A stretch of DNA of 64,000 bases, from NCBI GenBank assembly GCA_029747015.1, contig JAKOGI010002429.1, positions 37,501 through 101,500 on the forward strand. The letters are read 5' to 3'. Within the stretch, counting starts at the first letter, position 1. Each line of letters begins with the position of its first letter. Source of the DNA: Carnegiea gigantea. Lineage: Eukaryota > Streptophyta > Magnoliopsida > Caryophyllales > Cactaceae. Shown here piece by piece: positions 23,531 to 35,837 of the stretch. Below the pieces are notes generated by a model. That model was not told the origin of the DNA, did not search any database, and worked only from the letters and a program-made list of their open reading frames with translations. The position numbers were made by a program, and so were the translations under genes.

Positions 23531-25301
23531 TATCGGTTTGCTTAGTCATCAGACATATGCATTGAACCAGTAGACTTGATTAATGGGTTGTGTCCCTATT
23601 CGTCCCTATCCGCCACAAAAGGTCCCCAAAAAAAGATATTGGAAATGGAACAAAAGAAAACACATTTTGCTCAATAGCAGTAGACTTGGTCAAAGCGTTG
23701 GGGCCCATTCGACTTTACCTGCCCCAATCCGCAAAGATAAGGGTTAGAGTAGGCTTTATTTTTTGCCTCAGACCCACCGTTACATTCAATTGAGGGTATC
23801 TGACTACGGTCGGGGCCAAACTTTGTAACATCCTTAGTTTTTATATGCTAACTTTTAACCAGTTATTGAATATCTAATTCGCATGTTTTGATGTATTCAT
23901 TTATTGTTTACAATCTTTAATTAGTTGGCTTAATGAAATTTGGAAATAATCAGAATCAGTTTTAGTTAGGGTTATTAGATATTTATAGATATGTGCATCA
24001 TACCACAATTACTGATCCTACGCCTCATCTGTTTGCTTAACGATTAAGCACTGAAGCAAGAAGCCAAAGCCAAGTTGTCAATTATTCATATGCAAAATTA
24101 TTGAATAAGCATGGAATATTTTCATGGTAAAATTTATTGGACAATTACGAAATTACTTAGCCAAGTTATCTTGCTCATGATTAGATTGATGTCAAAATTT
24201 TGATTGGCGTAAATTCTTTATAAATATGAACAATTCTAACATAGATGGCTAAGAAAAAACCAAATGAAAGCGTGGAAAAATAGAAATGAAGAAGAGAGCT
24301 TTGGTTAATTCGAAGCATTCACGTGAGAGATAAAGTGAAAAAATATGACATATTCAATATATAATCTAAGAATTTTAAGTAATTTGGATATTCTTCTCAT
24401 TGTTGAAATTGAATTGATTTTTACCACAAATTGTTTGTTGTTTGATAGGTTTGTTGTAGTTGTTTTGCTGTAGCTGTTAATTTAGTTATGGCTGCGTCAA
24501 GTTCTAGAACTCATGATTAACCATTTTCTACTTGAATAGGATTCTTGATTTTCGCATCTTTTGTAAAGTTTTGTAAATCAGAGATCTATACATATACATT
24601 TATTAAATTTGCTAATATATTTAGTAAAACTAAGGTTTGAAAGGGAATGAAAATGTGGCATAAATTGTAAATTTAAATCACCTGATCAAGTAGGGGTTTG
24701 AGGGTCATATGCGACCCACTAAAATCCAAGGGTATTCGCAAGCTAGGGTGAAAGTTAGAGCTACATCAACCTGCATGATAGTCGGGTTTGCTAGGATTAA
24801 GAAAATCCTACCTAATGACCATCATAACCCACCCAAACTTGTCCCAAACCCTCCATAGGATTAAGAAAATCCTACCTAATGACCATCATAACCCACCCAA
24901 ACTTGTCCCAAACCCTCCATTAAATAAGGTCTGTTCACCTACCATCCTTTGAAAGCATCTTTTCATTACTAAACGAAAATGCCACATTTTAACATTGCAC
25001 AAGCAAATAAATCCTTGCTTCAATATTCTTAAATTGAAAAATCGAAATAATATCCTTAAAACTCCCCTTTCTTTTCTTTCTTTTTTTTTGTTTTTTTGGT
25101 TTGAGAAATGAGGATTATCATCAGTTTTCATAACTAACAGCATCATAAAATGTATAAAGCAAATACTTTTTATGACGCCCAAACTGTTAACTATTACCTC
25201 CTATCTTATGTACAAATGTGTGATTCATCTTTATGCTTGGACATTTTGTTCCAGATCTAGATTATAGTTCACGGGCCTCATCGTATTATCGTATAGTACT
25301 C
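23531..25301. repeat. Upstream and intergenic duplicated blocks
   Basis: 23560-24340 matches the other promoter upstream blocks. 24345-24610 matches 46380-46630 and, inverted, 57395-57665. 24610-24960 matches 33590-33900 and, inverted, about 57040-57400. No gene. A reverse frame at 24886-25182 has no domain. Confidence 0.55.
24792..24919. repeat. Perfect 64-bp tandem duplication
   Basis: The unit starting TAGGATTAAGAAAATCC and ending AACCCTCCA occurs twice in a row (24792-24855 and 24856-24919) without a difference. The related sites at 33770 and 57200 hold it once. Confidence 0.9.
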
Positions 25302-25917
25302 TGTTGGGTTTTATGGTCCAAAATCTCGGGTTTAGGCGCGGGATGACCATGCTGCATGGGCACGGGCGTGCCGCGACACAGAAGACCGAAGAACAGAGCA
25401 GACAGAGAAGTGACACGGTGTGCCCGTGCCATGTGGCACGGTCGTGCCACATGGCACGGCACCGTGCCGCCCTGGCACGACCGTGCCAGGGGAAATTTTC
25501 TGCCGCCTTAAAGTGGCGGCTAGGGTTGCGCTTTGGTGACGGTTTTTGGAAGGCGGCAGCTAGGGTTTTCAAGGGGAAACCCTGCCTCACAGACCCTATA
25601 TAAAGGGGGTCTAGGGCCTTGTTTCAAAAGACTCCAGTATAGAAAACACATTGAGAGAGTGAGGTTATTTGTGAGAGAATACAATTGAGAGTATTGTAAT
25701 TCTGCTCTTAATCACTGAAGTGATTGTGGTGTACTACTCTGCTCATAGTGAAATTTGTCGGTGTGCTGTCGCCGTCCGTGGTTTTTTCCCGATTTGGGTT
25801 TTCCACGTTAAATCTCTTGTCTTCCTATTTCTGTTTTCTGTTATTCACTTGATTTTTGAATCTCTAACTCATCCTATCGCTTCCGCTATTATGGTTACTC
25901 TAATATTATTCCTAACA
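25302..25917 (+). mobile_element. Solo LTR (616 bp) with 5-bp target duplication
   Basis: Runs TGTTGGGTTTTATGG...TTATTCCTAACA with TGTT/AACA ends, flanked by TACTC on both sides (25297-25301 and 25918-25922). A TATA box (CTATATAAAGGGG, about 25597-25604) gives the orientation. No internal region or second LTR is present, so it is the product of LTR-LTR recombination. Between 25427 and 25493 it holds a chain of GGCACGGTCGTGCC-type palindromes. Open frames on both strands at 25231-25603 arise from this GC-rich chain. Confidence 0.85.
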
Positions 25918-27109
25918 TACTCGTCATACAAAATACAATGATGCATGCTCCCCCCTCCCCCCCCCAAAAAAAAAGACAGCGAGAGAAAGAAACGGAGATT
26001 TTTTGGGGATCGTATGCCACGTACACTGATGATTCATGATTATGTAATTTGTTTGACTAAATTGTCTACTTAGCAACGTGATTAGCATTTAGTAGTATGC
26101 TAGGCGTCCGTCCCCAATTAGTCCATATCAATTTATAGTTATCCATACCAAATTACCGATTATTTTCTCAAGATTTAATTAGTTTTAGCCATCCATGGAG
26201 TCAAGGTCTGTCCACTACAAGATAAAAAGACCAAGACTTCGGCTTTGATTGGGGAGGGGGTGGGTTGTGATGGTACAGACCACATTAAAGATGAAATGAA
26301 AAAAGCCAGCTTGTCTTTAAGACTTTAACATTGTGGCTCGTACGATAAGCTGTGGCCCATTGGCTTTTCTAGCTGCATTACTAGCCTTCTGGACTTTTCT
26401 ATTCACGCCGCCTTCTTTTTGGTTTTTTTTTTTTTAATACAATAAATTTGGAAAATTTTGAACTATTTTTTCAAATTATATTGTACAGATTAAAATAAAA
26501 TATCTCTAAATTTTCTTCATTCCGTTTCTATAGTGTAGTAAATTAGCTGCAGTTTTTAAATTTATGATCAATCTGAATCAGTCTCTCTGTAATTTTACGA
26601 TTCAATGGTAAAATTACCACATCAGACCCCCCACATCCCACCTAGTGGCGTGATTTTTGGAGTATTGGATTTGAATTTGGATTTGGATTTGAATAAATTT
26701 AGAAAACTTTAATATTCAAAATAAATTGAGAATAAACTCAACAAATAAATTCAAAATAAATTTAGAATAAGTTAAACAAATAAGTTCAAATGAGTTCAAC
26801 AAATAATTTTAGAATAATTTCAATTTAAAATATGTTTAGCAAATCAGTTCATAATTTCATTCATAGAATGGTTAGAATAAATTAATCAAATAAGTTTAGA
26901 ATTAGTTTAGAACAAGTTTAACAAGTAAATGTTAAGTTAAACAAATAATTTCGAAATAAGTTTCAATAAATATATTTTGAAATAAATTCAGTTAAAATAA
27001 GCTCAAGAAAAGGCCCTCAAGAATGCAAAATTGTATTTTTACTCTCTAGCGCACTTTAGAATTGGCAGACTCATCAAAATTGATTATCACACTAACATCA
27101 GGAAAGGGT
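25918..27109. repeat. Intergenic duplicated blocks and AT-rich degenerate repeat
   Basis: 25950-26260 matches 34020-34300 and 36995-37200 and, inverted, 33180-33430 and 56850-57130. 26690-27010 is built of degenerate units of the form 'aaataagttcaacaaataa' and recurs at 46860-47180. No gene. Confidence 0.55.
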
Positions 27110-27123
27110 CATATTTTTAAGAA

Positions 27124-27248
27124 CCTAGGCTCACAAGCCTCCCACACACAATTATACAAAGACAGAATTGTGCCCCCTAGGTTTGAACCCGGGTGGGGGG
27201 AGGGTGAGGACATGTGGAGTGTTGGCCACCCGCCCAACTCCTCTTCCA
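27124..27248 (-). mobile_element. tRNA-derived SINE, 125 bp, 14-bp target duplication
   Basis: Flanked by perfect CATATTTTTAAGAA copies (27110-27123 and 27249-27262). On the minus strand it has an A-box-like GGCGGGTGGCC and a B-box-like GGGTTCAAACC, consistent with a pol III promoter. The paralogous locus near 47288 has the single uninterrupted CATATTTTTAAGAA. A forward frame (27062-27259) is incidental. Confidence 0.75.
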
Positions 27249-27262
27249 CATATTTTTAAGAA

Positions 27263-28540
27263 TATTATACCATATATGTCAGTGTTATATTTTTAAGTAA
27301 GATAACACCGCGCCTGCCTAAATTTGGGCTATTTCAATGTCACCCAAAAAAAAAAATGTATAATACAATATTTAACTTTTAAAATAAGAGCTACATCATA
27401 TGTACGTTATAGCATAATATAAAAGTGAACGAGTTGATGATAGATATGGACTACTTTTGTGTTTGTATTTTTTTAATCCCAAGTGTTACAACTTACAATA
27501 GTGTGTGACTTAATTCATACAAACTAAAAGTCGAAAATAATTTTACAATTAAGTTTAGTCGATAATCAGTCGTGACGATACTAGTGCCCAATTGAAGTCT
27601 ACCTACATATATTGATTTAGTGTCCCAATTGGTGACTCTTAGGCGCCTAAGTTAGCTGGTAACTATTTTTAGGTCCCTGTAATTTGAGATTTAATTCTGG
27701 GTTATCTTATGTTTTCGAAAAACCTATTTTTTGGTCCTTTTTTCTTACTATTTTAGTTCTTGAACTTTTAAAAATTGCAGAAAGACCCCTTTATTGGGTG
27801 AACTATGTAAATAAGCTATTTTAAGGTGTCTAAGAAGGAAATATGCTTTGTTTTTATCAATTTAACTTTTTATGATGACTTTACTGGTATTAGTTATCAC
27901 AATCTACTATTTATATCATAAATATTATATTTTCTGTTATTAACGGTCCATCATACTTAGCAAAATAATTAAAGTTTAGTTAGAGAGTTTTGACCAGTAC
28001 CTGAACTTAATCGGCGCTGGATTACGGCGTTCCTCTAACTTCCATTTTACAGAGATTGCTAATCTCAATCTCACCTTCCTTAGATCAAGCACAGCACAGA
28101 TCCGTTTCGTTTTCTTCCTCAAATCGTAGTCACTAATTAAGTTTTATATATTTTTAACGGATAATGAGACTTTAATCAAGAAATTGTAATATTTAAGACA
28201 TAAGTTTTAATTGAATAACGTTTCATACTGGGAAATATCTTTTAATGAAAGTGAAACTGTTACAATGGAAGACTTAAGAGGGACTTAGGCTAAAGTCATC
28301 ACAAATGCTTGCCCATAGAGAAATGGAGAATCTTGACTTCTTTTTTGCTCAAGAATGCTCAAATAACTGTACTCATTCTCAGCACTCAACCTCTCCTTAA
28401 TGGCTACAATACATACTGCTTTTACACAGGGGTACAGTACATTCACATGGCTATAGTAGACTTATTTTACAGATCTGACACTTGTCAAAATAGTGCAATA
28501 ATAGAGCAACCACTTTTTAGAACTTTTAATGATGATAAGA
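27263..28540. other. Intergenic, no gene recognised
   Basis: The first 300 bp match 47300-47680. The rest is unique AT-rich DNA. A 28309-28557 forward frame overlaps the end of the antisense reading frame below and has no domain. Confidence 0.4.
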
Positions 28541-29115
28541 CTAGTTATCATTATTGAGATTCTGTATGTCTTCATCTCCAATTATATTTTTCAGATCATC
28601 ATTTTCTGGATAATGATCAAAATCTTCATCAAGTTGTTTTAGATGCTCTAGATCATATTTCTCAAATAATTCAAGAAGAGATTTCTTCCCTTTCTTTGAT
28701 AAGAACTTTCTAGCTTCAACATCAAAGAGATAGTCAAAGATATCTTCTGTAACTCCTCCTTCCACATTCATGTATTCTTTAAACTCATTATTATAGGCGA
28801 AAGTAGTGTTTTCACAATATATTAATGTTTTTCCTTGTTCAATTAATGGTCAACTTTGATGATAAATATTGTAAAAGCCGATGGCTCTTGCAAAAGCAAG
28901 ATTAGTAACTAATTCTAGTCATTTAGGAAACAATTCTTGTCATTGATCACATGGATCGTCTTGATCAGCAATCTGAACAAGATAATAGACTGGTTTGCCT
29001 TTTCTATTTTCATATTCGATTAGTACACCATATACCTCCAAATTTAGGCATCTACTAAATGGAATTTTTGTTGGACCGTCAAAAAATGTTAGAATCCAAT
29101 GGATCTTTCTGAATA
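28541..29115 (-). pseudogene. Decayed reading frame of unknown family
   Basis: From about 29115 to the TAA at 28541 one minus-strand frame reads as protein with normal composition for some 190 codons. It is interrupted only by three TGA codons (28940-28942, 28919-28921, 28851-28853). The intact last 76 codons are acidic and leucine-rich (for example L-L-E-L-F-E-K-Y-D-L-E-H-L), followed by an Asp/Asn tail. I do not recognise a domain. Each TGA sits where TGG is plausible, as expected from C-to-T decay of methylated cytosine. It could be a host gene relic or an endogenous viral relic; I cannot tell which. Confidence 0.5.
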
Positions 29116-29774
29116 TACATTGCTGAAATTTTGTTAGTCTTGAAAAAAAATGAGAACTTTAGATCTAGAGTTTCCACCATGAACATGGCTGTTGCCGGGA
29201 CAGCCTGTCTTAATTAGAAAATACCAGTCTCCCATGGCCAACAACACTTAGGTCCGCTCCTAATTAGAAATAAATAAATAAACATCTAAACAGGCCTTAA
29301 CAAAGCAATTTTTATGAACTACTTTAATTGACTATATCAAAAACTTAACCTGCCACTTAAAACAGGCTCATTAGAAACTCGAAAAATTAAATCCAACTCG
29401 AATTTTCCTATATCAATTGACTCAAAATCAATTAAAATCGAAAATAACTTGGCTTGAGTTATATGTCGTGGGTGCGAAACATGACTTATCCAAACTTATC
29501 TCGACATGTATATGAACTAAATGACTAATTTGCCAAGTCTATGCAGAATAAGTAATATCGACAAGGAAGATCTTTTATAGCTCGTCCCAAAGGTTAAGCA
29601 TACATACTGTCCAATCAAAGGAAAAAAAATTGATGATACATTAAATTTTAGAGAATCTAGCGATACAGATTAGTTCAAATAGTTTGACATTTATTTTCTT
29701 CAAATAAGATCCCAAATTTAAATATTATAAATAAACAAAATTTATAATGAAAAAGTCGATCTACCTCGTATTAA
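29116..29774. other. Intergenic, no gene
   Basis: AT-rich DNA. The part next to the decayed frame may hold its further upstream exons, but frames break after about 29115. Nothing else is recognisable. Confidence 0.35.
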
Positions 29775-29974
29775 GGGCCTATTCTTTTTATGGGTAAACT
29801 GAGGTGGGTAATAGCGTAAAGTGGGTTAAAGTAAGTTGAAGTGGGTTGAAATGGATTGAATTTTTTTATGTGATAAATTAAATTTGGTAAAAATAGTAAG
29901 AGTGCGTTGATGTGGGTTGAAATAGATTGAAGTTAAGGTTATATTTTAAAATTTATCCATAAAAAAATAGGCCC
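29775..29974. mobile_element. Tourist-like MITE (200 bp), TAA target duplication
   Basis: Ends GGGCCTATTCTTTTTATGG and (reverse complement of the right end) GGGCCTATTTTTTTATGG form terminal inverted repeats. TAA lies on both sides (29772-29774, 29975-29977), as for PIF/Harbinger-derived MITEs. The interior repeats 'ttgaagtgggttgaa'-like units, also seen near 51270-51390, 52950-53040, 53170-53350 and 60050-60200. Confidence 0.75.
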
Positions 29975-30249
29975 TAAACCAACAATAATTCAACCAAGTA
30001 AAAGATCTAATAGTCCAAAAACGGTTTTTGAGAACCTAATCTTTAATGATTAATTTGGATAGTGCATGCAAGTCATGCGAGATGTAATTTCCAAATCAAT
30101 TGATAATCGGTGTCGTCAATCTTTTCAACATGATTAATCAAGGTGGTTGTACCATACTGATCCAATACTGCACTTAGATTTCGATGGTTAGGCTTTTTCG
30201 CATTGGCACCCATCATCCAGACGACGTTGACTGACTTCGTAATAGGCTT

Positions 30250-31615
30250 GGGCCATATTTGATAAAGGGCTGTTTGAGTATAAAAAAGAACTTTTTAAAG
30301 TATTAATTATTTGACTCTGATCAAAATTTTTTTTGAAATGTTTGATTAATTAACTTTTTTGTTAAATTTTTATATTAATTGGGCGTTCAACAACGAGTCA
30401 TGCACATAAGTTCAAATGAAGTTCCATCTCAAAATCAATTGGTAATAGATGGAGTAACTCACAAGCTTATATACATGCTCAAACCCTTTGATGAAGTGGG
30501 ACAACACCCACTATCATATTCTTTGAATTTTATCAATGTAGGATAATGCCCACTCTCATACTCCAACACGCCCCCTCACGTGTGGGCTACTAACAAGGCC
30601 CAACATGTGCACACAATTTTAATCAAATGGGGACGGTGGCAAATCACGATCGAGCAACCTGCTCTGATACCATGTTAAATTTTTATATTAATTGGGCTTT
30701 CAACAACGAGTCATGCACATAAGCTCAAATGAGATTCCATCCCAAAACCAATTGGCAATAGGGAGAGTAACTCACAAGCTTATATACATGTTCAAGCCCT
30801 TTGATTTCGTCAATGTGGGACAACATCCACTATCATATATTTTGAATTTTATCAATGTGGGACAATGCCCATTTTCATACTCCAATATTTTTAGATTAGC
30901 TTTTTATACCCAAAAAGCTCTTTTACAAAAAAACTCTTTGGGATAGCTTTTTCAAAGAGCTTTTTGGGATAACTTTTTCAAAGAGCTTTTTGATATTTAC
31001 TATTACAATGACCATACTAATCTTATAATTTAGACAAATTTATATTAAATGTCATTCACAAATGATATTTCCGAATATTGGATGCTTATACTTTAAATTT
31101 TTCAATTTATTTTTTTTCTCTTTTGGGATAAGAGTTATGGATGGTCATAATATTGAAGATAATTCTTTTAATTTTAATGCTTTCTTAATTTAACAAATAA
31201 TTTGTGTTAGCTAGTCTTACATGATATATAAATATTTTTTATGTCACATAATTTCAATTGCTATTAAAAAAGAAAACATTTAACATTAAAAAGACATTTT
31301 GATAATAAGTACTAAAATTAGGAAAAAGTATAAATATAATTTTATATATCACATCATCTTAATTCATAATTCATATTGAAAAGAAAAATAAATATCCAAT
31401 GAAAAATTATTTTGTTAGAAAAATAATGAAATTGAGTAATGGGTATAAGTGAAATTTTATCAAATAGTTTTGTTAGAAATAGCTAACTTTACCAAATACT
31501 TTTTTCACAAACAGCTAATGCAATCAATTAAGTCAAACAGTTAATGGAATCAGCTAACGGCTAACAGCTAATACAATCAGTTAACAGCTAACAGCTAACA
31601 GCTGATTGCCAAAGA
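30250..31615. mobile_element. hAT-like non-autonomous element, host of a TRIM
   Basis: The left end (GGGCCATATTTGATAAAGGGCTGTTTG) and the reverse complement of the right end (GGTCCTCTTTGGCAATCAGC) are alike. AACAGCTAA repeats crowd the right end (31500-31600), as in 14498-15615. The TRIM at 30360-30887 inserted into a T-run inside it. No transposase. A related truncated piece follows at about 31680-31990. Confidence 0.45.
30360..30887 (-). mobile_element. TRIM (miniature LTR retrotransposon), minus strand
   Basis: Two direct repeats, 30673-30887 (5' LTR) and 30360-30568 (3' LTR), both TGTTGGAGTATGA...TTTAACA on the minus strand (the 5' LTR start is mutated). They flank about 100 bp holding a PBS at 30661-30672 (minus TGGTATCAGAGC, initiator Met) and a polypurine tract (GTGAGGGGGCG) before the 3' LTR. 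TTTTT borders both ends. It encodes nothing. Its LTR shares TATTGCCAATTGGTTTT and a TATATAAG box with the TRIM at 52280. Confidence 0.85.
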
Positions 31616-34600
31616 GGACCTTGGTCTTCCCTTCCTTCTTTCCTGCCCCTAGAATTGCCTTAGGTAAGAAGATAATGATTCCGTTCAACAAATAATTGTT
31701 AGCTCCTAGTTATTAATTATTTATATTAGCTATTCGTATTAACTGTTTGTACACTGTTTGATAAATTAGCTGTTTCTGACAAAATTGTGAGATAAAAAAC
31801 TAATTATCAAAAAAGTTATTCCAAATAACTCATAAAATTAGCCTTTTCAAATTAGTTTTTTGGATCCAAAAAATTTTTTTATTAAATACCTAAATTAATT
31901 TTTTAACTGGCTCAAATAACTAATTTTAATCAAAAAAAACTCTTTTTAATTAAAAAATTCTTCAAAAATTATTTACCGAACACCTCCCATACTTATTACT
32001 TAATGCCGCTTTTCTTTTGAATTGGTGTATGTGCCCATATTTTCCTTTTCCCTTTGAATTACTTCATAACTGTGAATCATGTTAGAACTTTTATTGTCCG
32101 GGAAATCGGGAATGGTTTTGAAAACATGTTAATATCACTTTTCTCATGGCTCAATTTGTCCTTATTATTTTGGAATTAGGAAATTCGCAAGTTAACCTTT
32201 GAGATATGATGAGACCTTTTGCTTGAGCCATGCGCACTAATGTTCCAAGTCATTGACGTACTTATGGAGAATTGAAGTTGAAGAAGATAAGGGAGAGATC
32301 GCGTTTTTTCACACTGGCTACCATGAGCCCTTGAGAGAAGGCTTATCATCTCCTTGATCGTGGTTTTTCATCCCTAGTTGACAATTTTTTATCTGTATTC
32401 AAGATCATATATTCTCGTACGTTGTCCATGTGTATATATTTTTCACATATGTATTTGTTATATATTAATGTTTAATATATATTTTTTGATGTGACTCTTG
32501 AGAGTATATACTCTCAGGGATATGATGTACATATTATCCCTATCCAATATAACTTTCTTTCCTATCCAAATGATGTGCAGTGGATATGGAGTGGCTATTC
32601 AAATGTCTGTTTCCAACATACACTTCTTTTAACCATCATTAAGTTATAATTATATTTTCTAATACGGATATATTTTTTTCGCGATAAGATGCAATTATAA
32701 GTTGTAAGAAAATATAATGAGTTGTAAATTATAAGAAGCTATAAAGAGCTGTAAAAGGTATAAAAAAGCTGTAAGAATATGTTAGAAAATGTAAGAAGCT
32801 ACAAGGAGTTGTAAAAAATTACAAAGATAGATGTAAGCAGTTATTCAATTATTAAAAAGTTACATAAATATAATTTTTATGTATGCATATATAATTGTAG
32901 GTCTTTAATATATAATTTGTGAAGTAAATTATTTTATAAAAGTAAATTATGTGTAATATAACAATGATGTTCACAAAATTAATACCTTCACCAAACAAGA
33001 CGAGCTGGCCTGTTTCATTTCATGTTCAATCACAAATGTACATGTAATATGTGTGAGGTTCAATGGACCCTCTCATCATGGGAGCGACCAACGCCGTAGA
33101 CTTGTATGAGTCTACGCCAGTACGGGTCGTATTGGTGATATCTTAATGTACAGCTAGCACAGGGCCATTCTCACTCTCAAACTGTGCCTTCACCCCCCCC
33201 CCCCCAAAAAAAAAAGCCCAAGTCCTGGTTCGTAGTGGATATACTCGACCTTGAATCCATGCATGGCTACAAATACAATTGATTAAATCTTGACAAGATC
33301 ATGGGTGATTTGGAATGAATAGCTATGAATTGATGGACTAATTGGAGAAGGACACCTTACATACTACTAAATACTGATCACATTACCAAGTAGATGACTT
33401 ATTCAGGCAAATTACAGAATCATAAGTGGTAGCTTTCTTAAAGCTTACAATGTATTTATTAATATGTTTTGATGAAAGACAAAAAGAGATTAATCAATTG
33501 ATATGTTCATTATGTTGTATTTGAATTATCTTGAAATTTACATTGTTTAAATATGTTATAATTCTAAGTGAATATTAACATTCTAGTGCGTATTGCTTAA
33601 TTGAGTGAAACTAGAGTTTGGAAGGGAGAGGAAATGTTGCATAAATTGTAATCTGAGATCACCTAATCAAGTAAGGCTTTGAGGGTCAGAAGCGATCCAC
33701 TGATCCAAAGGTATTCGCATGCTAGGGTGAAAGTTGAAGGTACATCACCTCCCATAGTAGTCCAATTGACTAGGATTAAGAAAACTTTACCTAATGACCC
33801 TCATAGATTACCTCAACTCGTTCTAAACCGTCGATTAAATAAATTCATTCACCCGCCATTCTTTGAGAGCATCTGGTCACCACTAACATCGAAAACGCCA
33901 CATTTTAAAGCTTGTACTGTCTTATGTATTAATGTGTGATTCATCAATGTGCTCAGATATTTTATTCTAGATCTAAATATTGTTCACGGGCCTCGCGTTA
34001 TTAAAGCAAGTGCGGTGCTAGTCATCCAAAAAATAATTATGCATCCCCCCCCCCCTCCCCCCAAAAAAAGAATGGGAGATTTGTTTGGGATCATCTGCCA
34101 CACGTACTTATATTTTCTAATTTGTTTGACTAAGTCTACTTAGTAACGTGACGAGTATTTACTAGCATGCAAAGTGTCCTTTAGTCTATCAATTTATAAT
34201 TGTTCATATCAAACAATCGATTATTTTATCAAGATTTAATTGGTTGTAGCCATGGAGTCAAGGTCTATCCACTGCGAACCAAGACTTTGGCTTGGAGGTT
34301 AGGAATGGTAGTGGACCCCCAACCCGACCTAGACCTGTTAGAGCCAACCCAATTGACAGGGTCTGGGTTCAAGGGATGTGGGTCGGGTTTGAGTTTGGGT
34401 CTAAAGAATTCAAACCCAAACTCAACCCGAGACCCATTTAAGACCCGTTAATCTTTTTAGAAAAAATGTGACAAAGACAATTGGTTAAAGTAACTCTAAA
34501 TTAGTAAAACCTAGAGTCACTTTGCTTTATGGTCGTACAAAAAAAACTATCTTGTTATGCTCATTTAAAATTTGATAGATCATGTCTATGTGGTTTATAT

Positions 34601-35837
34601 TAAAATATTATTTTTGGTGTGTAAAATCTGAGCAAGAACATTTAAGTATAGTGCATGTCTCTGGAATGTTATTTTATTCTAAATTCAATTATTTGTCTTT
34701 ATAATTTGATAATTAGTATTGGAATGTGGAAAAAATAATATTTAATGTGAAAAACAGTTAGGATCCATTTAGGATCCGGCGAACCGCCAACCTGATCCGG
34801 GACCTATCTTTTCAGACCCAACGGATTTGGGACGGGTCTCGATCTGGGTGCAAGAAATTTAAATGCATCTGGGTCGACCCATCGCCATCTCTAGGGGGTG
34901 AAGGTACAGTGAGAATGGGCCTGTATTGACTGTACATTAAAATATCATTAATATGATCCGTACTGACGTAGACTCATACAAGTCTTTGTTGGGGTTGGGG
35001 GATGCTCGCTCCTATCTAGAGTTGGATAATAGGTCAGGGCGGATCGGGTTTGTATTTGTATAGAACTTAAATAGATTGAGAAATTCTCGACCCAAGTCTG
35101 ACTCATTTATTAATCAGGTTGAAAGTTCTTAGTCTGTACCCATTTGATTTTTAAACGGGTTGATTCACTTAACCCGTTTAAGATAAACAGATCGAGTTCA
35201 ATTGCGTAATGACCCGTTTGCGAATTTAGCGTTTTCAACTAATACGTATACATGATATTTATATATTACGGAAGAATGATATATTGAAGGCCCTCTTTTC
35301 CTTCCGAAAAAATAAAAAAGACAAAAAGAAGATAGTAACACATGACTGGTATGAGAGGTTATGAGAGGTCATGACTGATATGAATGATATGCATGATAAT
35401 CAGGTCCGATCTGTTTAGCTCAAGAAACTAGAATAATGGAATATATATAATTAGAAATGATACCAATACCCAAAAAAAAAAAAATAGGCGATATATTCTT
35501 AATATCACTTATTTTGCATAACTCATAAATGAGAAAATACACGAACACGTACACAAACACAATCACATACATTCTTTTTAGATCGTAGACAATTTGAACA
35601 TAATAGCGGATAACCTTAAAACTAGATCCACTTTGTCACATAGAGGCACACACATTACGAACTAGGCAGTGAAGGTGAAGGACTAATTCATAAGACCTCC
35701 CCTTTTTTTGGAGGTGCATAAGTTCCCCTTATTTTTCTTAGCATATATCATATTAAGCACACTTCAATTCATTGCTTGCCCAATCATGTTAACCCACTTA
35801 CCAATCTCAATATTCCCGGACAGCTGGCCGTCCTACT
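31616..35837. repeat. Intergenic mosaic, no gene
   Basis: 31680-31990 is a hAT-like relic. 32000-33000 is AT-rich; 32690-32830 has repeated 'gtaagaagctataa' units. 33070-33430 is an inverted copy of the 25950-26260/34020-34300 block, with the phrase 'cttgtatgagtctacgcc'. 33590-34300 matches 24610-24960 and 25950-26260. 34650-35837 matches 21640-22700. A frame at 34200-34451 has no domain and includes short repeats of 'gggtctgggttc' type. Confidence 0.5.

Noticed and set aside
25430..25495. Possible CRISPR-like or tRNA-like hairpin array
   Set aside because: The units are irregular palindromes without spacers of constant length and have no tRNA cloverleaf.
25231..25603. 99- and 119-codon frames on opposite strands
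   Set aside because: Both are by-products of the palindromic GC chain in the solo LTR.
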